NCBI RefSeq assembly: GCF_002902965.1
Contig: NZ_CP026107.1
Span: forward strand, 1,550,001 to 1,614,000
DNA length: 64,000 nucleotides
Source of the DNA: Paraburkholderia hospita
GTDB lineage: Bacteria; Pseudomonadota; Gammaproteobacteria; Burkholderiales; Burkholderiaceae
Direction of reading: 5' to 3'
In this document: positions 1 through 8,706 of the stretch, piece after piece
Layout: each line of letters starts with the position of its first letter
Numbering within the stretch: the first letter of the stretch is position 1
The notes under the pieces: model-generated
The model's database searches: none
The model's input: only the letters and a program-made list of their open reading frames with translations
What the model was told of the DNA's origin: nothing
Translations under genes and position numbers: made by a program

Positions 1-446
1 GGAACGCAGGCGGCCGGTCGATGGGTTGGATTATATTCCTGTCATACAATCCGTCAAGAAGACGATTCAAATTCGTTCACTGATCCGCCCATGACGTTTT
101 TGTGGACAAAAGGCTACAACTCACCTCACAAACGTTTACTGTCCGCTGACATCTCGTTATATTCCACGGATTACAACGGTACTGCCGGACCCCGGTCCAG
201 CGGTGCTTCAAGCAGTCCGTCCGCTCCACGAAAACTGGAAGACAGGACGTCAGCAACACACGCGGCTGTCGCATAGCACGCCGCGCCAGCAGGATTACAC
301 CGGCATCGAAACGCGAAATCGTGCGCCCACGCATGAGGCCCCTGCTCGATTTGACATTTCGTGCCGCCTTTAGCAGTACGTTTTCAGACCATGCCGCGTG
401 CTCGCCGCCAACGGGCGCGCAGGCATTCACTACAAGAAGGAAGAGA
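1..446. other. Noncoding region upstream of porin
   Basis: No convincing gene is seen on either strand. The reading frame that enters the porin from 321 has no ribosome binding site at its first start and lacks a secretion signal until residue 43, so this stretch is read as leader and promoter DNA for the porin. I could not fix promoter hexamers. Confidence 0.5.
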
Positions 447-1610
447 ATGAAAAAGACCATCCTGGCCGCAGCGGCTCTCGGGAGTTTCAGCATCGTTGCG
501 CAGGCACAAAGCAGCGTCACGTTGTACGGCCTGCTCGATGCCGGTATCACGTACGCAAACAAGGTGGCGACTTCGACGGGACATGACAGTCTCGTCAAAT
601 ACGGCGACGGCGTCGCATCGGGCAGCCGCTGGGGCCTGCGCGGCACGGAAGACCTCGGTGGCGGACTGAAGGCGATCTTCGTGCTCGAAAGCGGCTTCAG
701 CACGGGCGACGGCACGTCGGGCCAGGGCGGCGCGCTGTTCGGCCGTCAGGCATTCGTGGGTCTGGCGAAGGACGGCATCGGCTCGGTGACCTTCGGCCGT
801 CAGTACTCGTTCTCGACCGACTACATCGGTGCGAACTACACGATGGGCAGCCAGACGCCCGCCGGCAACTACGCGTATCACATCAACGATCTCGACCAGT
901 TGACGTCGAGCCGTATCAACAACGCAGTGAAGTTCAGCAGCGCGAACTTCGCGGGCCTCACGTTCGGCGCGATGTACGGCTTCTCGAATTCGACGCAGTT
1001 CGCCGGCACGCCGACCACGACGGGCACGGGCGGCGCGCAAGGCTCGTCGAGCACGTACAGCTTCGGCGCGAACTATGCGACGGGTCCGTTCGGCATCGGC
1101 GCAGCGTACACGAACATCCGCTTCCCGAATGGCGCGACGCCGGCGTTCAGCGTGAGCATCGCTAACGTCAACACGCTCGGCCTGCGTGACCTCGAAACCT
1201 TCGGCATCGGCGCGCGCTACGCGATCGCTTCCGGTCTCGTGTTCGCGAACTGGACGCACACGAAGTTCGAGCCGCTGACGGGCGAATCGTCGAAGCTGAA
1301 CAACTATGAAATCGGCGGCCGCTGGGGCTTCACGCCCGCGCTGTCGGCGGGCCTCGGCTACACGTTCTCGAAGCTCGATGACCGCTTCGAAGGCAAGTGG
1401 CATCAGATCAACAGTTCGGTCGACTACGCGCTGTCCAAGCGCACCGATGTCTACCTGCTGGGGATCTATCAGAAGGCGTCGGGCAGCAACGTCGTGGCGG
1501 GCCGCAACGTGCCCGTGCAGGCTGAGATCGGCTCGTCTTCGTCGTTCATCGGCAATGCGGGCGCGAACACGCAGTTCGTGACGCGCGTCGGTCTGCGCCA
1601 CCGCTTCTGA
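447..1610 (+). CDS. Gram-negative porin (OmpC-like, trimeric)
   Basis: General diffusion porin of the outer membrane, about 387 residues. The start at 447 is chosen because it follows an AGAAGGAAG ribosome binding site and opens with a classical signal peptide (MKKTILAAAALG, cleavage near AQA-QSS). The mature protein begins SSVTLYGLLDAG, the Burkholderia porin signature, carries the RWGLRGTEDLGGGL segment of the early strands, and ends in a C-terminal aromatic residue (LRHRF) as needed for BAM-dependent insertion. The frame can be extended upstream to 321, but those residues would bury the signal peptide. It stands alone and is followed by a strong hairpin. A paralogue sits at 14438. Family assignment is firm; substrate preference cannot be read from sequence. 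Confidence 0.93.
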   Translation: MKKTILAAAALGSFSIVAQAQSSVTLYGLLDAGITYANKVATSTGHDSLVKYGDGVASGSRWGLRGTEDLGGGLKAIFVLESGFSTGDGTSGQGGALFGRQAFVGLAKDGIGSVTFGRQYSFSTDYIGANYTMGSQTPAGNYAYHINDLDQLTSSRINNAVKFSSANFAGLTFGAMYGFSNSTQFAGTPTTTGTGGAQGSSSTYSFGANYATGPFGIGAAYTNIRFPNGATPAFSVSIANVNTLGLRDLETFGIGARYAIASGLVFANWTHTKFEPLTGESSKLNNYEIGGRWGFTPALSAGLGYTFSKLDDRFEGKWHQINSSVDYALSKRTDVYLLGIYQKASGSNVVAGRNVPVQAEIGSSSSFIGNAGANTQFVTRVGLRHRF

Positions 1611-1620
1611 TCGTGTGATG

Positions 1621-1650
1621 GTGGCCGCTGCGCCGAAGGCGCGCGGCCAC
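1621..1650 (+). terminator. Porin-distal hairpin, probable terminator
   Basis: GTGGCCGC pairs with GCGGCCAC around an inner GCGCC-GAA-GGCGC stem, starting ten bases after the porin stop codon. There is no clear T-run, so termination efficiency is uncertain. It may act as an mRNA-stabilising 3' end. Confidence 0.55.
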
Positions 1651-1715
1651 ATCAGCGCATCCAGTCTCCAATCGCGGTACCCTTACGGGTTTTGACCGAC
1701 CCACAAAGGACCGCG

Positions 1716-2399
1716 ATGTCTGCTTTTCCCTTCGACGCCGTGTTATTCGACTGCGACGGCGTACTCGTCGATTCGGAGACGATCACCAACACCGTGCTGG
1801 CAGCGATGCTCGGCGAACTGGGCTGGCGTCTGACTGTCGACGAAGCGATGTCGATCTTCGTCGGCAAGACCGTGATGGACGAGGCGCCGCTGATCGAAGC
1901 GAAAACGGGCGTGCGTATCACGCCCGCCTGGCTCGAAACGTTCCGCGACCGCCGCAACGCTGCGCTAGAACGCGAAGTGACGGCGATCGAAGGCATTGTC
2001 GAAACCGTCGCTGCGTTGCATACGCGGCTCGATGGACAGATCGCCGTCGCATCCGGCGCGGACCGCGTCAAGCTACGCTTGCAGCTCGCGAAAGCCGGCC
2101 TGCTCGACGACTTCGAAGGACGCATCTTCAGCGGGCAAGAGACGCCGCGCAACAAGCCGCACCCGGACGTTTATCTCGCCGCAGCCGCGGGACTCGGCGT
2201 CGATCCTTCACGTTGCGCCGTGATCGAAGACACCGTGACGGGCGCCACGGCAGGCCGCGCGGCGGGCGCGACCGTGTTCGGCTACAGTCCCAGCGAAAAA
2301 GGCCACAGCTCGAAAGAAGCCTTGAGAGCCGTCGGCGTCGCCGACGTGTTCGAAGAGATGGCGCACTTGCCCGCACTGCTGGCGGGCTGGCAACGCTGA
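1716..2399 (+). CDS. HAD-superfamily phosphatase (beta-phosphoglucomutase-like)
   Basis: A 227-residue haloacid dehalogenase-like hydrolase of subfamily IA. Motif I is FDCDGVLVDSE near residues 11-21, with the nucleophile Asp and the acid/base Asp two residues on. A helical cap follows. The motif II Ser/Thr lies in VASGA, the motif III Lys in RNKPHPD, and motif IV is VIEDTVTG. Such enzymes hydrolyse small sugar phosphates or phosphoglycolate. The start at 1716 follows AAAGGA; the upstream TTG at 1692 has no such site. The gene is on its own strand between a porin hairpin and a convergent HDOD gene, so the genetic context gives no substrate. A phosphogluconate or phosphoglycolate phosphatase role is possible but not shown. 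Confidence 0.85.
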   Translation: MSAFPFDAVLFDCDGVLVDSETITNTVLAAMLGELGWRLTVDEAMSIFVGKTVMDEAPLIEAKTGVRITPAWLETFRDRRNAALEREVTAIEGIVETVAALHTRLDGQIAVASGADRVKLRLQLAKAGLLDDFEGRIFSGQETPRNKPHPDVYLAAAAGLGVDPSRCAVIEDTVTGATAGRAAGATVFGYSPSEKGHSSKEALRAVGVADVFEEMAHLPALLAGWQR

Positions 2400-2439
2400 A
2401 CGCCTTTGCGTCGACGCGCTCGCGTCGCGCACGGCAAGC

Positions 2440-3906
2440 TCAAAGCATTTCAGCTTCTTCGAGATTCGCGCCGAAAAAGAAACGGCTCAGCTCACGCGTC
2501 AGCTCGTTGAGGATCGCCATTTCGGGTTGCGTGATCTTGTGGACGGCCTGCACGTCAGTCCAGTCGCCGTAAGCGAGCGCGACCGTGGTGTCGTTGGCCT
2601 TCACGGGCAGCAGCACGAACGCCTGCGCATCGGCGAGATGCGCCTTGAACCAGTCCGGCAGACGCGCTTCCATACGCGGCTCGCGCGCGTTCTCGATGAA
2701 GATGCCGACGGGGTTCGCAATGGCCAGATGGAACACGTCGGGCTGGAATCCCGCGCCGAAATTGAGCGTCGGCAGCATGCGTTCCATGTCGGGGCCGAAA
2801 CCGATGCGCGCGTGATAGCGCGCGTCGGCCTGGCGCACGAACACGAGCGTGCGCGACATCGACAGGCCCGCCAGAATGGTTTCGGAAGCGAGCGTCAGCA
2901 CGGGCAAGAGCGCCTTGCTCGACGGCAGCGCGCGCAAGTCTTCGAGACCTGCCGAAAGACGTGCCTGCGCGGACTTCCCGGTGCGCACGATCGCATCGGC
3001 ATGCGCGCGCAGTTCGGAAATCTCCTGCATCAGCCCTTCATTGCTTTCTTCGTCGATCAACGCGGCGCTCAGGGCGTCGAGCCTGCCCGCATCGATCCTC
3101 AGCGCGTCGCTATAGAGGCTCGCGAGTTCGGCGAGGCAGCGTTCCAGTTCGTCGCCCGGCGGCTGGGTGACAAGCAGGTTGGCCACTTCCGTCGAATAGC
3201 TGTTGACGGCCCGCAGCCAGCGCACATGCTCCGAGAGCGGCTCGTCCGATCCCGCGCCGATGGCCTGCATCCCCGCCGAGATCGTTTCCGGCAGGCGCCA
3301 GCGGCGCGCCGCCTCGCTGCCAATGTCCTCGAAGCTCACGCCGAGCAGTTGCGCGCACGCGTCGCTATCGTCGATCTGGTCGGTCGCCGCCGTGCGGCGC
3401 AGCCGGTCCCATTCGCTTTCCAGATAGAACGCCACCAGTAGCCTGCCCACCTGACGCATCAGCGCGCACACCACAGCTTCTTCCGCCACGCGCAGATCGA
3501 CGCCTTCCGTGATGCGCCGCGCAACCGTTCCGCATAGCAGCGCGCGGTTCAGTTCGAGCTTCGCGTCGATCCGGTGCGGCGCGCTGTGATGAAAGTGATC
3601 GACGATCTTCATCCCGACCACGAGATGGCCGACGGTATCCATGCCGAGCACCATCAGCGCGCGGGTCACGGTGGTGATATTGCCGCCGAATGCGACATAC
3701 ATCGCCGAATTGGCGAGCCGCAGCACCTTTTGCGTGAGGCCGACATCCGAAAGCACGACCTGCACGAGCGACGTGAAGTCCAGATCGTCGTTATTCATCG
3801 CCGACACGGTGGTGCGCAGCGCCTGTGAGAGCATCGGGAAATCCCCGCGCTCGCTCATGCGCGCCCACAGTTTTTCCAGCAGTTCGGACTTGACGACGGG
3901 GGACAT
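2440..3906 (-). CDS. HDOD-domain signalling protein
   Basis: About 488 residues. The N-terminal half is an HDOD domain (MLSQALRTTVSAMNNDDLDF onward, with VLSDVGLTQKVLRLANSAMY), an HD-like helical domain that usually lacks a metal site and serves in signalling. The C-terminal half, after a helical linker around residues 290-330, is a GAF-like alpha/beta region without recognised catalytic motifs. The ATG at 3906 gives the typical family N-terminus. A TTG at 3942 in the same frame would add 12 residues but has no better ribosome binding site. The gene is convergent with the HAD gene. A role in motility, stress or cyclic-di-GMP signalling is inferred from the family only. Confidence 0.8.
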   Translation of the reverse strand: MSPVVKSELLEKLWARMSERGDFPMLSQALRTTVSAMNNDDLDFTSLVQVVLSDVGLTQKVLRLANSAMYVAFGGNITTVTRALMVLGMDTVGHLVVGMKIVDHFHHSAPHRIDAKLELNRALLCGTVARRITEGVDLRVAEEAVVCALMRQVGRLLVAFYLESEWDRLRRTAATDQIDDSDACAQLLGVSFEDIGSEAARRWRLPETISAGMQAIGAGSDEPLSEHVRWLRAVNSYSTEVANLLVTQPPGDELERCLAELASLYSDALRIDAGRLDALSAALIDEESNEGLMQEISELRAHADAIVRTGKSAQARLSAGLEDLRALPSSKALLPVLTLASETILAGLSMSRTLVFVRQADARYHARIGFGPDMERMLPTLNFGAGFQPDVFHLAIANPVGIFIENAREPRMEARLPDWFKAHLADAQAFVLLPVKANDTTVALAYGDWTDVQAVHKITQPEMAILNELTRELSRFFFGANLEEAEML

Positions 3907-4136
3907 CTGATGGTGATGGAGAACAGATACGTTGAAAGACAACCACAGTACCCGTGATTAAAACACAACCCGTCGTCCATCATCGTGCCGGCAAGTCTCA
4001 GACAGCCTGCAAACCGTCGGCCTGTTGCGTGATTGCGCATCGATTGCGCATTATTTCGAAGTCTTTCCGTGTCTCCATTGCGCGACATTCCACCCTGGCC
4101 GGGCGCCACAAGCGGCTTTCAACGCCCTATGAGCCA

Positions 4137-4541
4137 TCAGATATCGACGCCTGACGCGACGATCATCGCGCCCGCATTACCCGGAGGCGTGCCGTTCGCG
4201 CGCGGGCAGTAAACGGTTTCGCCTGCAGCGATCGTGCGGCCCGTCAGCACGCATTGTCCGGCCCGGCGCGCGATGTTCACGCGCCATGTCTGATAGCCGT
4301 AGTGACCCGTGCGCGCGTCGCACCATGAAACCGTCAGCGTCTGCGCGGTCGGCTTGTCGAGCACGCGCACGGTCGGCTGGCTTCGCCCGTCCCAGCATGC
4401 GGCCGTGCGCGGCCTGCGCCGCGCCTGGCGCGGTGGGCGCGGGGTTTCGACGGGGTCCGGCGTGACGTCGAAGTTGCGGATCGCCACAACAGTCCGGCAC
4501 CAGACATCGGCATGCTCTTCGATCCAAATGCGCTCTGACAT
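4137..4541 (-). CDS. DUF3331 domain protein
   Basis: A 134-residue protein matching the Burkholderia-restricted DUF3331 pattern: a variable basic N-terminus, then TVSWCDARTGHYG, the WRVNIARRAGQC segment and a closing ETVYCPR motif. The paired cysteines (AGQC and VYC) suggest a small metal-binding or redox fold, but no function is established for the family. No signal peptide or membrane segment is seen. It is divergent from the TetR gene, with about 145 bp between the start codons. A TetR-DUF3331 functional link is possible but unproven. Confidence 0.75.
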   Translation of the reverse strand: MSERIWIEEHADVWCRTVVAIRNFDVTPDPVETPRPPRQARRRPRTAACWDGRSQPTVRVLDKPTAQTLTVSWCDARTGHYGYQTWRVNIARRAGQCVLTGRTIAAGETVYCPRANGTPPGNAGAMIVASGVDI

Positions 4542-4686
4542 GATTAATTCAACACGTGATGAATATCGAGATCGTAGCGCCGCCGGGCGTGCGTGTCAAA
4601 CGAATGTGCCGCGAGGCCCACTGCGGCCCCCTTCCGGACGCTCGGTTACACTCACGCCTGATCTGACGATCGGCAGGCTGATTCGA

Positions 4687-5346
4687 ATGAAAGATGTGAC
4701 GGCAACAGCAGAACCCCAAAAGGACAAGAAACGCGCGCGCGGACGCCCGGCGTCGAGCGCATCGGTTGGGCCGGACGCGATCTTGCGCAATGCGCGCAGG
4801 ACTTTCGGCAAACGGGGATTCGAGGCAACGAGCGTGCGTGAGATCGCCCGCGACTCAGGCGTCGATGCGGCACTCGTCGCACATCATTTCGGGTCGAAAG
4901 AAACGTTGTGGCTGGCCGTCGTCGAGCAGATCGCCGGGCAGATGGCGCCGATGATCGACGCAACGTCAGCGTTGCGGACCGCGCCGCTGGGCGCGAAAGC
5001 GCGCGTGGAAATGGCGGTGGCGAGATTCATCGACGAGGTGTTCGACGACCCCGACGTCGGCATTTTCTTTTCGACGGCGGCGACGGAAGAAGGCGAGCGG
5101 CTCAATGTGCTGATCGAGCGGCTGGTGCGCCCTTATCACGACGTGATGGTGCCGTTGTTCGCCGACGCGGCGCGGCAAGACGAGCTGAAGGTCAAGGACG
5201 CGGAGCTGCTGTTTTTCATGCTGCTGAACGCGATCAGCAAGACGGTCGCGTACAGCCATCTGATGCTGGCGTTCTCGTCGCTGCCGCAGCATGAGAAGAA
5301 GTTCAAGCGCATGGTGCTGGAGACGGCGCTGGCCATGCTTGCCTAG
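4687..5346 (+). CDS. TetR/AcrR family transcriptional regulator
   Basis: A 219-residue repressor. The N-terminal helix-turn-helix spans roughly residues 28-75 (AILRNARRTFGKRGFEAT, then REIARDSGVDAALVAHHFGS and KETLW), with the recognition helix at ALVAHHF. The C-terminal ligand-binding half is all helical and typical of the family. A basic, Lys/Arg/Pro-rich N-terminal tail precedes the DNA-binding domain. The start at 4687 is chosen because the HTH begins shortly after it; upstream in-frame starts back to 4309 would add a non-homologous extension that runs antisense through the DUF3331 gene. Ligand and targets are unknown; the adjacent divergent gene is the obvious candidate. Confidence 0.85.
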   Translation: MKDVTATAEPQKDKKRARGRPASSASVGPDAILRNARRTFGKRGFEATSVREIARDSGVDAALVAHHFGSKETLWLAVVEQIAGQMAPMIDATSALRTAPLGAKARVEMAVARFIDEVFDDPDVGIFFSTAATEEGERLNVLIERLVRPYHDVMVPLFADAARQDELKVKDAELLFFMLLNAISKTVAYSHLMLAFSSLPQHEKKFKRMVLETALAMLA

Positions 5347-5403
5347 TCGATCCGCGTGGCGGAGCGACGAAATTGACGCACTGCGGATGGAAGCAAGCAG
5401 CGT

Positions 5404-5688
5404 TCAGACGGCGGCCGCGCGGCGCGCCTGATACAGCATTTCCCGTTCGAGCAGATCGAGCAGCGCGATGACCCGCTGCCGTTGCGTCGCCACCAGATCG
5501 TAGGTCTGCGCGAGTTTGCGCAGGCGCTTCGCCCAGTATTCGTAGTCGAGCTTTGACACGTCGTCCGTTTCGGTCCGGCGAACCACGTACTGAACCATTC
5601 TTTCCAGATGTTCCAGCTCCACGTCTGCCAGGCTCGCTGAGCGCAGCGTCCCGACACCCGCCGGCGTTTCCATTCTTGTTACCGCCAT
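5404..5688 (-). CDS. Small conserved hypothetical protein
   Basis: A 94-residue soluble protein with no signal peptide or membrane helix. After a short N-terminal tail it is nearly all helical, with a LADVELEHLERMVQYVVRR segment and a basic YWAKRLRKLAQTYDL helix ending in LLEREMLYQARRAAAV. The heptad-like spacing of Leu and Arg suggests a coiled coil or a small nucleic-acid-associated protein. It has good high-GC third-position usage, which supports real coding. It is convergent with the TetR gene. I do not recognise a named family. Confidence 0.55.
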   Translation of the reverse strand: MAVTRMETPAGVGTLRSASLADVELEHLERMVQYVVRRTETDDVSKLDYEYWAKRLRKLAQTYDLVATQRQRVIALLDLLEREMLYQARRAAAV

Positions 5689-5954
5689 GTTGGCCCCCGA
5701 TCGTCACCTGTAGCTGCCCGGCAGGCCGCGCTCGACTGTCCTCGGCGACAGCGGAGCGGCGTCATCGCGCGCGGTGCCGTCGATCTCCATGACGCACCGC
5801 CGCGCGACCTGTCCGGTTCTTTTCGAACAACGATAACCTCGCTTGGCGGCGAGGCTTTACCGTGCGTCTCAGTTGGGCGCGCGGGCGGTAGAAATCTGGC
5901 GCGGCGTTACGTCAGCGCAGGCAGGAAAAGGTGTATCGCAAACGATTGCGCCAA

Positions 5955-6896
5955 CTAAGAAGTCCGCTCGACAGCGAACTTTCTATACGGCGCGAAGCGC
6001 GTATCGCCATGCAGTGCGGAGAAGACTTCGATCAGATGATCGGTGAAGAGCCGCACCTTCTGCGACGGCTGCGCGCCCTCTGGAAAGACGGCATGAATCG
6101 GCGCGGGCGGCAGGCGGTAGTCGTCCAGTACCGTGACCAGTTGTCCCGATCGAAGCTCCGGCTCGCAAAGCCATTGTTTCCCCACCGCAATTCCGAGGCC
6201 TTCGCGGGCGCAGGCAATCACGCCCTCCGCCGCGCCAACGAATACGCGCGCGCGGACCTTGATCGAGACGGGAATGCCGTCGTGCTCGAAGGTCCACGTT
6301 TCGTGCGACGGGCCCAACGGCCCTGTGACGATGTCGTGCGCGGCGAGGTCGTCCAGCGTGGCCGGGATGCCGCGCTCCTTCAGATAGGCGGGAGAAGCGA
6401 CCAGCATGCGCGGCACCATGCCGATCTTGCGCGCGCCGAAGCCGGAATCCTCCAACTCGCCGAAGCGGACGGCGAGGTCGGCGCCTTCGGCGATCAGATC
6501 CTGAATGCTGTCGGATGTCAGAAGCTCGATGCGCAACGCCGGATGCGCCTTCAGGAACACGGGCAGGCTCGGAATCACCGTGCGCACGCCGACGATGGCC
6601 GACGTCGCCACGCGCAGCACGCCGCTCAGGCCGCCGACATGCCGCGCTTCGTCGTCGGCCTCTTCGAGTTCGCGCAGCAGCTTGCGGGCTCTAAGCAGGA
6701 ACGCTTTGCCTGCCTCCGTCGGCACGATGTTGCGCGTGCTTCGCAACAGGAGCGTCGTGCCGAGACGCGCTTCGAGCTCGGAAACGATCCGCGACACGGA
6801 AGGCTGCGACAGCCCGAGTTCGCGCGCCGTCGCGGAGAAGCTGCCCGTTTCGGCAGCGCGCACGAACACATGCAGTTCCTGGAATCGATCACTCAT
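5955..6896 (-). CDS. LysR-type transcriptional regulator
   Basis: A 313-residue LysR regulator. The winged HTH covers residues 1-60 (FVRAAETGSFSATARELGLS, QPSVSRIVSELEARLGTTLL, TEAGKAF), followed by the periplasmic-binding-protein-like effector domain. The start at 6896 places the HTH at the usual position; the frame continues upstream to 7037 without homology. It is divergent from the isochorismatase-like gene at 7039 with about 140 bp between, the standard arrangement for a LysR regulator and its target. The effector is unknown. Confidence 0.9.
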   Translation of the reverse strand: MSDRFQELHVFVRAAETGSFSATARELGLSQPSVSRIVSELEARLGTTLLLRSTRNIVPTEAGKAFLLRARKLLRELEEADDEARHVGGLSGVLRVATSAIVGVRTVIPSLPVFLKAHPALRIELLTSDSIQDLIAEGADLAVRFGELEDSGFGARKIGMVPRMLVASPAYLKERGIPATLDDLAAHDIVTGPLGPSHETWTFEHDGIPVSIKVRARVFVGAAEGVIACAREGLGIAVGKQWLCEPELRSGQLVTVLDDYRLPPAPIHAVFPEGAQPSQKVRLFTDHLIEVFSALHGDTRFAPYRKFAVERTS

Positions 6897-7038
6897 TTGC
6901 TTCACGAATAGGTGTTGTTCGCCGCGAGCCCGTAGTGCGGCACGCGCGGCTCGTACATGATGCCACCAACGGCCTGGCGGTTCAGTTCGACGGTTCGGAC
7001 GCACTCCGCTGCTGGCGCACTCATTCAGGATTTGCAAA

Positions 7039-7668
7039 ATGAACGATCGTATCTATCCGGCTCAAACCACGGCACTCGTGCTCATCGACGTGCTGAACGA
7101 CTTTCTCGCCGACGACGGCAAGCTGCACGCGTCGATTGCACCCATGCTCGACAAGACAGGTTTCGTGGCGCACGTCGCGCAACTGCTCGAAGGCGCGCGC
7201 GCAGCGGGTGTGAAGATCATCTTCGCGCCGCACGGCACCGACGAGCACAGTTTCGACGACATCAAGCATGTCCATCCGCGCATGCAATGGGCGCTCGCCA
7301 ATGAGGTGCTGCGCAAAGGGACTTACGGTGCGGACTTCTACGCGCCGCTGCGTCCGCGTGAAGGCGAAATCGTGGTGAGTCATCACCGGATGTTCGACTC
7401 GTTCATCGGCACGGATCTGGAAGCGCAACTCCGGGCGAACGGCATCGAGAAGGTCGTGCTGGCCGGCCTGACATCGCAGACCTGCATCGAAGGCACAGGC
7501 CGTCATGCGCTTGAAGCCGGCTTTCACGTGACGTTCATCACCGACGCGGTCGCCGACTTTACGGAAGCGGCGCACGAGGCCGCGCTGTCGATCTCGTATC
7601 CGACGTTCGGCCACGACGCAATGACCGTTGCCGAGTTTCTCGACGCCGTCGATTCCGTCGCCGCGTGA
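7039..7668 (+). CDS. Isochorismatase-family cysteine hydrolase
   Basis: A 209-residue protein of the isochorismatase-like fold. Asp17 (VLIDVLNDF) and Cys149 (LAGLTSQTCIEGT) are the catalytic Asp and nucleophile. The usual catalytic Lys is not obvious in the VVSHHRMFDSF segment, where His and Arg occupy the region. The substrate-binding cis-peptide region TSQTC is kept. Related enzymes hydrolyse nicotinamide, N-carbamoylsarcosine, biuret or act as small-amide hydrolases; this length and motif set do not discriminate. It is divergently transcribed from the LysR gene, which probably controls it, and is followed by a strong hairpin before the flavodoxin gene. Confidence 0.85.
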   Translation: MNDRIYPAQTTALVLIDVLNDFLADDGKLHASIAPMLDKTGFVAHVAQLLEGARAAGVKIIFAPHGTDEHSFDDIKHVHPRMQWALANEVLRKGTYGADFYAPLRPREGEIVVSHHRMFDSFIGTDLEAQLRANGIEKVVLAGLTSQTCIEGTGRHALEAGFHVTFITDAVADFTEAAHEAALSISYPTFGHDAMTVAEFLDAVDSVAA

Positions 7669-7685
7669 TTCGCGGCATGACAAAC

Positions 7686-7711
7686 CGTGCTGCCACGACC
7701 GTGGCAGCACG
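7686..7711 (+). terminator. 12-bp perfect hairpin after isochorismatase gene
   Basis: CGTGCTGCCACG and CGTGGCAGCACG form a 12-bp inverted repeat around AC, 18 bp past the stop codon. A short TTC rather than a T-run follows. It is a probable transcription boundary between the hydrolase gene and the flavodoxin gene. Confidence 0.55.
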
Positions 7712-7764
7712 TTCATCCGTTGCCCGATCGCGAATCCCGGACGGGCATCTCTCCACCAGGCGAC

Positions 7765-8409
7765 ATGTATTCGACAACCACCATGGAAGAAGTCACGATC
7801 GCAATCGTATTTCATAGCGGCTACGGCCACACCGCGCGTCAGGCGCAGGCCGTCAGCGCCGGCGTCACGCAAACGCCCGGCGCCAGGGCGTTGCTACTGA
7901 GCGTCGAGCAGGCGCAAGACGAATGGGCCGCGCTCGAATCCGCCGACGCGATCGTCTTCGGCGCGCCGACGTATATGGGCAGCGCGTCGGCAGCGTTCAA
8001 ATCGTTCATGGACGCAACTTCCACCGCGTTCTTCAAGAGCGCGTGGAAAGACAAGCTGGCGGCTGGCTTCACGAACTCCGCATCGCGATCGGGCGACAAG
8101 CTCGCGACGTTGATGCAGTTCGCAATCTTCGCTGCCCAGCACGGCATGCATTGGATCAGCCTCGGCTTGCCGCCCGGCAACAACAGCACGCGCGGCAGCG
8201 AACAGGATGCGAACCGGCTTGGCTTCTTTCTCGGTGCGGCCGCGCAGTCGAACGCCGACGAAGGCGCGGACGCCGCGCCGCCGCAAGCCGACCTGGACAC
8301 GGCACGACACCTTGGGCGACGAGTCGCGCAAGCGGCCATTCAGTTTGCGCGCGGACGGGCCGTGTCGCGTGAATTCGAAACCTTGTCACACGAAGGAGAA
8401 CCGTCTTGA
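7765..8409 (+). CDS. Flavodoxin-family NAD(P)H:quinone oxidoreductase (WrbA-like)
   Basis: A 214-residue flavodoxin-fold protein. IVFHSGYGHTARQ near residues 11-23 is the FMN phosphate loop; FGAPTYMGSASAAFKSFMD is the second FMN-contacting loop with the W/Y-region typical of WrbA-type reductases. The FTNSASRSGDK segment also matches that family. The start at 7765 follows an AGG-type site; an internal ATG at 7783 has none. Its last four bases overlap the start of the DUF1330 gene, so the two are translationally coupled. A role in two-electron quinone reduction is inferred from the family. Confidence 0.85.
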   Translation: MYSTTTMEEVTIAIVFHSGYGHTARQAQAVSAGVTQTPGARALLLSVEQAQDEWAALESADAIVFGAPTYMGSASAAFKSFMDATSTAFFKSAWKDKLAAGFTNSASRSGDKLATLMQFAIFAAQHGMHWISLGLPPGNNSTRGSEQDANRLGFFLGAAAQSNADEGADAAPPQADLDTARHLGRRVAQAAIQFARGRAVSREFETLSHEGEPS

Positions 8410-8693
8410 CGGCTTACATGATTTTCACGCGCGAAAGCACGCAGGACCAGGCGGCGCTCGACGCATACCGCTCGAAGGTGCGTGACACCTTCGACGGATA
8501 CACGCACAAGGTGCTCGCCGCGAATGGCACGCAACAGGTGCTGGAAGGCGATCCAGCTGAAGCGACCGTCGTGCTCGAATTTCCGTCGCTCACGGCGGCC
8601 CGCGCCTGGTACGACAGCGATGCGTATCAGCAAGTCGCGCAGCACAGGCTCAAAGGATCGCGTCACCGCGTCGTGCTGATCGAAGGGCTTTGA
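8406..8693 (+). CDS. DUF1330 domain protein
   Basis: A 95-residue ferredoxin-like alpha/beta-barrel protein of the DUF1330 family (MIFTRESTQDQAALDAY at the N-terminus and the ARAWYDSDAYQQVAQHRLKG segment near residues 60-80 are diagnostic). The TTG at 8406 is preferred as start because AAGGAGAA lies seven bases upstream and it overlaps the flavodoxin stop codon; the next ATG at 8418 would be too far. DUF1330 proteins resemble dimeric monooxygenase-like folds but have no settled function. Coupling to a quinone reductase suggests a shared redox or detoxification role. Confidence 0.85.
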   Translation: MTAYMIFTRESTQDQAALDAYRSKVRDTFDGYTHKVLAANGTQQVLEGDPAEATVVLEFPSLTAARAWYDSDAYQQVAQHRLKGSRHRVVLIEGL

Positions 8694-8706
8694 AACGGCA
8701 GCGCCG

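Noticed and set aside
384..1652. Long minus-strand frame opposite the first porin
   Set aside because: Arg/Ala-rich shadow of high-GC coding sequence; no motif or ribosome binding site, and the porin is certain.
2527..3441. 304-codon plus-strand frame opposite the HDOD gene
   Set aside because: Low-complexity Arg/His/Gln-rich translation typical of an antisense frame.
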